DNA of 64,000 nucleotides. Origin: Mycolicibacterium vinylchloridicum. GTDB lineage: Bacteria; Actinomycetota; Actinomycetes; Mycobacteriales; Mycobacteriaceae. Positions 59,704-64,000 of this stretch are shown piece by piece; the first letter of the stretch is position 1, and each line of letters begins with the position of its first letter. The position numbers and the translations under genes are program-made. The notes below the pieces were generated by a model. That model did not search any database and was not told the DNA's origin. It saw nothing but the letters and a program-made list of their open reading frames with translations. The stretch covers positions 248,001 through 312,000 of the forward strand of contig NZ_JACBJQ010000002.1 of assembly GCF_013404075.1 (NCBI RefSeq). The letters run 5' to 3'.

Positions 59704-61830
59704 TCAGGCCTGCACCTTCGCGGCGGCTGCCTCCGGCATCGCCTCGTAGCGGGCGAAGGATCGGGTGAACGACGCGGCGCCGTGGGTCAGGCTGCGCAGA
59801 TCGATGGCGTACCGGGTCAGCTCCACCTGAGGTACCTCTGCCCGGATGACAGTGTGGTTCGCCCCGGCCTGCTCGGTGCCCAGTACCCGGCCGCGGCGCC
59901 CGGACAGGTCACCCATCACCGCGCCGACGAGATCGTCGGGCACCTCGATGACGACCTCGTCGACGGGCTCCAGCAGGTTGATCCGGGTCTCGGCGGCGGC
60001 CTCCCGTAACGCGAGGGCACCGGCCATCTGGAAGGCCATGTCGGAGGAGTCCACACTGTGCGCCTTGCCGTCGACCAGCGTGACCCGAATGTCGACGACC
60101 GGATAGCCGGCGTGTACGCCCTTCTCCATCTGGGCACGCACCCCCTTCTCGACGCTGGGGATGAACTGCCGGGGCACGGCGCCGCCCACGACCTTGTCGA
60201 CGAACTCGAAGCCGCCACCCTCCGGCAGTGGTTCCACCTCGATATCGCACACCGCGTACTGGCCGTGCCCGCCGGACTGCTTGACGTGGCGCCCGTGACC
60301 TTTGGCCGAGCCGCCGAACGTCTCGCGTAACGGGATGCGCACCTCGACGGTGTCGACGTTGACGCCGTAGCGGTTCGCCAGCGCCTCGAGAGCCACACCG
60401 GAATGCGCCTCGCCCATGCACCACAGCACGATCTGGTGGGTCTCCGGGTTCTGTTCGATCCGCAGCGTCGGGTCCTCGGCCGCCAGCCGCTGCAACCCGA
60501 CCGACAGCTTGTCCTCGTCGGTCTTGGCGCGGGCCTGGATCGCGACCGGCAGCAGCGGCTCCGGCATGGTCCATGGCTTGAGCAGTAGCGGATCGGCCTT
60601 GTCGGACAACGTGTCTCCGGTCTCGGCGTGACTCAGTTTGCCGATTGCGCAGATGTCACCGGCCACCACCTGGCCGGCGGGACGCTGCTGTTTGCCCAGT
60701 GGGAACGACAGCGTGCCGATGCGCTCGTCCTCGTCGTGATCGGCATGGGTATTCGCCTCGAAGAAGGCCGAAAAATGGCCCGACACATGGACCGTGGTGT
60801 CGGGCCTGATGGTGCCGGAGAACACCCGGACCAGGCTGACCCTGCCGACGTAGGGGTCCGACGTCGTCTTGACCACCTCGGCGAGCAGTGGGCCGTCGGG
60901 ATCGCACGACAAGCCGGGGCGAGCCACGCCGTGCGGGTTGTAGACCTCGGGCAGAACGTGTTCGGGCGGTGAGGGGAAGCCGCGGGACGCAACCTCGAGC
61001 AGTTCGTAGGTGCCGACGCCGGTGGCGGCGCACACCGGGATGACGGGGAAGAAGGAGCCGCGCGCGACGGCTTTCTCCAAGTCCTCGACGAGGGCGGCCT
61101 CGTCGATCGCCTCGCCCCCGAGGTAGCGCTCCATCAGGGATTCGTCCTCGGACTCCTCGATGATGCCTTCGATCAGGGCGCCCCGGTGCTCCTCGATCGC
61201 CTCGGCGTAGGTGTCGTCCGGCGGATGCACGGTTCGGGTGCTGTCGCGGTAGTCGTACTGGCTGCCCGACAGCAACCCCACCAACCCGTGCTCGGTCGGC
61301 AGGTAGAGCGGCAGCACCTTCTCCCCGAATGCTTCCTGCGCGGCCGCAAGCGCGGTGCGGTAGTTGGCGCGCGCATGATCGAGTTTGGTGATCGCCACCG
61401 CCCGCGGCATTGCCACGTCGTCGCACTCGTGCCACAGCGCACGGGTCGCCTCGTCGATGCCTTCGTTGGCGGCGATGACGAACAGCGCGCACTCGGCTGC
61501 CCGCAACCCAGCGCGCAGTTCGCCGACGAAATCGGCGTAGCCGGGGGTGTCGATCAGGTTGACCTTGATGCCGTCGTGCGGGATGGGCGCCAGTGCGAGA
61601 CCGACCGACCGTTGTTGGCGGATGGCCGCGTCGTCGAAGTCGCACACCGTGGTGCCGTCGACCACCGAACCCGGTCGCGACAGCACTCCGGCGGTGACCA
61701 GGAGCCCCTCAACAAGGGTGGTCTTACCTGCGCCGGACGGGCCGACGAGCACGACGTTGCGGATGGCGGCCGGACTGTCCGCGAGGGGAGCCGAGCGGGC
61801 GGCCACTGAAGAGTTTGTCTTGTCAGCCAT
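59704..61830 (-). CDS. fusA2: Elongation factor G-like protein EF-G2
   Basis: ATG 61830 gives 708 residues, as in mycobacterial FusA2 (Rv0120c, 714 aa). GTPase motifs are G1 'LVGPSGAGKTTLVEG' (true EF-G has G-H-x-D-x-G-K-T), G3 'LIDTPGYADFVGEL' and G4 'AITKLDHARAN' (T-K-L-D). Domains II-V follow, including 'GGHGQYAVCDIEVEPLPEGG'. The altered G1 marks the EF-G2 subfamily, which binds GTP but in M. smegmatis lacks ribosome-dependent GTPase and translocation activity. Its role is unknown. Confidence 0.92.
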   Translation of the reverse strand: MADKTNSSVAARSAPLADSPAAIRNVVLVGPSGAGKTTLVEGLLVTAGVLSRPGSVVDGTTVCDFDDAAIRQQRSVGLALAPIPHDGIKVNLIDTPGYADFVGELRAGLRAAECALFVIAANEGIDEATRALWHECDDVAMPRAVAITKLDHARANYRTALAAAQEAFGEKVLPLYLPTEHGLVGLLSGSQYDYRDSTRTVHPPDDTYAEAIEEHRGALIEGIIEESEDESLMERYLGGEAIDEAALVEDLEKAVARGSFFPVIPVCAATGVGTYELLEVASRGFPSPPEHVLPEVYNPHGVARPGLSCDPDGPLLAEVVKTTSDPYVGRVSLVRVFSGTIRPDTTVHVSGHFSAFFEANTHADHDEDERIGTLSFPLGKQQRPAGQVVAGDICAIGKLSHAETGDTLSDKADPLLLKPWTMPEPLLPVAIQARAKTDEDKLSVGLQRLAAEDPTLRIEQNPETHQIVLWCMGEAHSGVALEALANRYGVNVDTVEVRIPLRETFGGSAKGHGRHVKQSGGHGQYAVCDIEVEPLPEGGGFEFVDKVVGGAVPRQFIPSVEKGVRAQMEKGVHAGYPVVDIRVTLVDGKAHSVDSSDMAFQMAGALALREAAAETRINLLEPVDEVVIEVPDDLVGAVMGDLSGRRGRVLGTEQAGANHTVIRAEVPQVELTRYAIDLRSLTHGAASFTRSFARYEAMPEAAAAKVQA

Positions 61831-61894
61831 GACAGACCTCCTGCCTGACAACAATTCACCCAATCGCGGCAGGCGCACAAGGGGTCGGTGGAAT

Positions 61895-63373
61895 TCAGCT
61901 GGTGGGCACCGACATCCGGGTGGGCTCGAGCCGGCCGCGCAGCACCTCCGAGGCACATTCGGTCCAGTGCGCACGTTCGCCCGCGCCCGCTTTACGCAGC
62001 GCCACCTCCGAGCAGAGCGCCCTGGCGTCGAAGTTCTTGGCCCGATCCGCCAGTCGCGCAGCCTCGTTGACCGCGTCGCCGATGACGGTGTACTCGTAGC
62101 GATGCTCGGCGCCGATGTTCCCAGCGAACACCGGGCCGGCGGACACTCCGATCCCGAAGTCCACCACGGGCAGCCGGCGCAACGCGACGGTCAGCGCGCG
62201 GGCCGTCGCCAGTGCGTCGGCCGCGGCGTGTGCACTGGGCAGCGGTGCACCGAAGACCGCCAGCACCGCGTCGCCCTGGAACTTGTTGATCAGTCCGTGG
62301 CGCTCGTCTACCGCGGCCACCACGATCTGGAAGAAGTGGTTGAGCACCTCGGCCACCTCAGCCGGGGAACGGCTTTGGGCCAGCTGGGTCGAGCCGACGA
62401 GATCGACGAACAGGACGGCGGCCTCGCGCACCTCGCCGGTGAGCGCGCCGGCGTCGCTGACGGCGCGGATGGCCACGTCCGTCCCGACGTGGCGGCCGAA
62501 GAGATCGCGCAGCCGGTCGCGTTCGGCAAGCCCGGCGACCATCCGATTGAAACCGCTTTGCAGCCGACCGATTTCGGAGCGTTCGTAGACGTCGACCCGG
62601 GCGGTCATGTCGCCGCGCTCGACTCCGGCCATGGCAGCGACGAGATCGTGGACCGGATCGGAGATCGACACCGCGACGATCGCCATCCCGCGCAGTCCGA
62701 CGAAAATAGAGATCACCGCCAGCACGATCACCGGGATCTCCAGCGACGCGGACTTCTGGATGATCCAGCCGTTGGATCGCATGATGACCACGACCGCGAT
62801 GCCGATGGTCGGCAGCGCGCTGCTCATCAGCCACATCAGCAGCAGCCGCGACAGCACCCCCGGTGCGGTGTCGCGGCCGGTCAGGTTGACGGTCGCCGCG
62901 GCGGTGATCGGACGCATCGGCCGCTGGATGAACAGCAGCGCCGCGCCGGTCGACGTGGTGACACCCAACAGCACCGACATCCCGATCAGCCAGGCGGCAA
63001 CCGCGCCGCCGTCGCGGTTGATGACGAACAGTGCCGTGCCGCTGACCGCCCAGATGGTCGTCAGAAACGCGGACTGGTTGCGCAGAAACCGGCGCACGAA
63101 CAGGAGGTCGACGGCGTCGGGCTGCTCGCCGGCAGTGAACCAGCGCAGCTTGCGGTCGACGACCACGACGGCATAGACGATGGTGCTGGCGAAACCGAGG
63201 ACCGACAGGATGAGGGCGGCGACTAGGGTGTCGGTCCCGAACACCGTCTCGGCGGCGTCGACCAGATCATGGCGCAGCGGCAACACCAGCGCGGTCAATT
63301 CGACGGCCGCGAGGATCTGGGCCAAGACGAGCGCGGAGGCGTAGCGGATCTTCCACCTGCTCGCCGTCGTCAT
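61895..63373 (-). CDS. Membrane adenylate cyclase with HAMP domain (Rv1318c-1320c/Rv3645-like)
   Basis: The 492-residue protein has six predicted membrane helices in the first ~240 residues, a HAMP linker ('ISDPVHDLVAAMAGVERGDM') and a C-terminal class III cyclase domain. Key residues are the metal Asp in 'VLFVDLVGST', Lys in 'INKFQGDAVLAVFG' (also the second metal Asp), and Asn/Arg in 'TVIGDAVNEAARLADR'. It makes cAMP from ATP as a dimer in the inner membrane. Architecture matches the mycobacterial HAMP cyclases. It lies 64 bases upstream of fusA2 on the same strand. Confidence 0.93.
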   Translation of the reverse strand: MTTASRWKIRYASALVLAQILAAVELTALVLPLRHDLVDAAETVFGTDTLVAALILSVLGFASTIVYAVVVVDRKLRWFTAGEQPDAVDLLFVRRFLRNQSAFLTTIWAVSGTALFVINRDGGAVAAWLIGMSVLLGVTTSTGAALLFIQRPMRPITAAATVNLTGRDTAPGVLSRLLLMWLMSSALPTIGIAVVVIMRSNGWIIQKSASLEIPVIVLAVISIFVGLRGMAIVAVSISDPVHDLVAAMAGVERGDMTARVDVYERSEIGRLQSGFNRMVAGLAERDRLRDLFGRHVGTDVAIRAVSDAGALTGEVREAAVLFVDLVGSTQLAQSRSPAEVAEVLNHFFQIVVAAVDERHGLINKFQGDAVLAVFGAPLPSAHAAADALATARALTVALRRLPVVDFGIGVSAGPVFAGNIGAEHRYEYTVIGDAVNEAARLADRAKNFDARALCSEVALRKAGAGERAHWTECASEVLRGRLEPTRMSVPTS

Positions 63374-63457
63374 AGGCCCAAACGCTACTGGGACCCCCTC
63401 GCAGAATCACGCTCTCCGAAATTGAGAGTTGCACTTTCGAAGGGGGCCCGGCCTGCG

Positions 63458-63463
63458 TAACAT
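63458..63463 (+). promoter_or_regulatory. Putative -10 element (TAACAT) for leaderless transcript
   Basis: TAACAT fits TANNNT and ends 7 bases before the GTG at 63471; no Shine-Dalgarno sequence lies between. The architecture is identical to those at 2713 and 58479. Confidence 0.45.
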
Positions 63464-63470
63464 CCGCGCT

Positions 63471-64000
63471 GTGAAGTTCGGGATTCCGCTGGGTGGCGTT
63501 CACCCCGGCCTATGGCGCGAACTGACCGTCCGGGCCGAGGAGCTGGGCTACGAGTCGGTCTGGTTGCCCGAGCACCTCGTGCTGCCCGCCAACATGTCGG
63601 GCAGCCCCCACCACGGCGACAGCCATCCGCCGATCCCGTCGCAGACGCCGATGTACGACGCGATCGCCTACCTGTCGTACCTGGCCGGCCAGACCAGCAC
63701 GATCCGGATGGGCACCTACGTCTACAACATCGGGCTGCGGCATCCGTTCGTCAGCGCGCGCGCCGCCACCACGCTGGACATCGTTTCGGGCGGCCGGTTC
63801 GACTTCGGCATCGGCGCGAGCTGGCTGCGTGAAGAGTGGGACGCCGCCGGGTTGGACTTCAGCACCCGCGGTGCCCGTGTCGACGAGGCACTCGAGGTGT
63901 GTCGCGCGTTGTGGACCGAGCCGACCATTTCTCACCACGGCCGCTTCTTCGACTTCGATGCCGTCGCCTTCGAACCCAAGCCCGTTCAGCCGGGTGGCCC
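63471..64000 (+). CDS. LLM-class F420-dependent oxidoreductase (5' part, cut by window edge)
   Basis: From GTG 63471 the frame is open to the right edge (176 codons), so the gene is truncated only by the window. The translation begins 'MKFGIPLGGVHPGLWRELTV' and continues with 'LGYESVWLPEHLVLP', 'IRMGTYVYNIGLRHPFVSAR' and 'LDIVSGGRFDFGIGASWL', the luciferase-like fold of mycobacterial F420-using oxidoreductases (a group like TIGR03619). It is divergent from the cyclase gene. The reaction is unknown. Confidence 0.9.
   Translation, partial: MKFGIPLGGVHPGLWRELTVRAEELGYESVWLPEHLVLPANMSGSPHHGDSHPPIPSQTPMYDAIAYLSYLAGQTSTIRMGTYVYNIGLRHPFVSARAATTLDIVSGGRFDFGIGASWLREEWDAAGLDFSTRGARVDEALEVCRALWTEPTISHHGRFFDFDAVAFEPKPVQPGG

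Noticed and set aside
57360..59768. Very long plus-strand frame (about 800 codons) across three genes
   Set aside because: It is antisense to the molybdoenzyme and TetR genes and out of frame with the thioesterase; no domain is recognisable.
61831..61894. Inverted repeat CCTGCC/GGCAGG upstream of fusA2
   Set aside because: Six-base arms with a 22-base loop are expected by chance in GC-rich DNA.
61547..63226. 559-codon plus-strand frame opposite EF-G2 and the cyclase
   Set aside because: Sequence is His/Asp/Arg-rich antisense translation without motifs; both opposite-strand genes have intact catalytic motifs.
1..64000. tRNA, rRNA, CRISPR, insertion sequence, prophage or toxin-antitoxin genes
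   Set aside because: No cloverleaf-like, spacer-repeat, transposase, integrase or typical toxin-antitoxin signatures were seen in any region.

Overview
The window is high-GC actinobacterial DNA, almost certainly from a rapidly growing environmental mycobacterium (Mycolicibacterium-like). The strongest sign is a block at 8.6-13.1 kb that matches, gene for gene and nearly in length, the M. tuberculosis whiB5 (Rv0022c) to Rv0028 locus. An Rv0196/Rv0197-like regulator/oxidoreductase pair, an EF-G2 (FusA2) gene, HAMP-cyclase architecture, F420-type luciferase-like oxidoreductases, a mycofactocin-type dehydrogenase and many GTG starts agree. These matches come from recognising the proteins, not from a database search. 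I saw no tRNA, rRNA, insertion sequence, phage gene or CRISPR array.

Region by region: 0-3 kb holds the end of an amidohydrolase translationally coupled to an APC permease and a DUF2071 protein, then a small secreted protein. 3-6.7 kb (minus strand) carries a cyclase, a thioesterase, a GNAT acetyltransferase, a pirin, an EVE-domain protein and a small membrane protein. 6.8-8.6 kb is a TetR gene divergent from a KshA-like Rieske oxygenase, with a perfect palindrome between them. 8.6-13.3 kb is the whiB5/ESX-associated block. 13.3-17.1 kb (minus) carries a beta-lactamase-fold esterase, a nitrobindin, two duplicated VOC proteins, a methyltransferase and a STAS protein. 17.1-17.6 kb is a long, less GC-rich intergenic region, followed by an N-acyl-D-amino-acid deacylase, a zinc-ribbon rhomboid protease, a secreted protein, the lutABC lactate operon, the kup potassium transporter and a flavin monooxygenase.

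From about 27 to 55.5 kb there is a dense accessory catabolic region: four cytochromes P450 (one operon with its own ferredoxin), a carboxylic acid reductase, two M24 peptidase-like proteins, an amidohydrolase, an alpha/beta hydrolase, three aminoglycoside-phosphotransferase-fold proteins, four short-chain dehydrogenases (one mycofactocin type), an enoyl-CoA hydratase, a double CoA-transferase, an F420-type oxidoreductase and three TetR regulators. The genes form compact, mostly overlapping operons. The layout suggests oxidation of a hydrophobic substrate through alcohol, aldehyde and acid stages, CoA activation and hydration. The substrate cannot be read from sequence. Two promoters 16.7 kb apart, one next to the TetR gene at 38.8 kb and one heading the eight-gene operon at 55.5 kb, share a near-identical 21-bp AT-rich element, which suggests a common regulator.

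55.5-64 kb returns to core-like genes: the molybdopterin oxidoreductase with its TetR regulator, two thioesterases, EF-G2, a membrane adenylate cyclase, and an F420-type oxidoreductase cut by the right edge.
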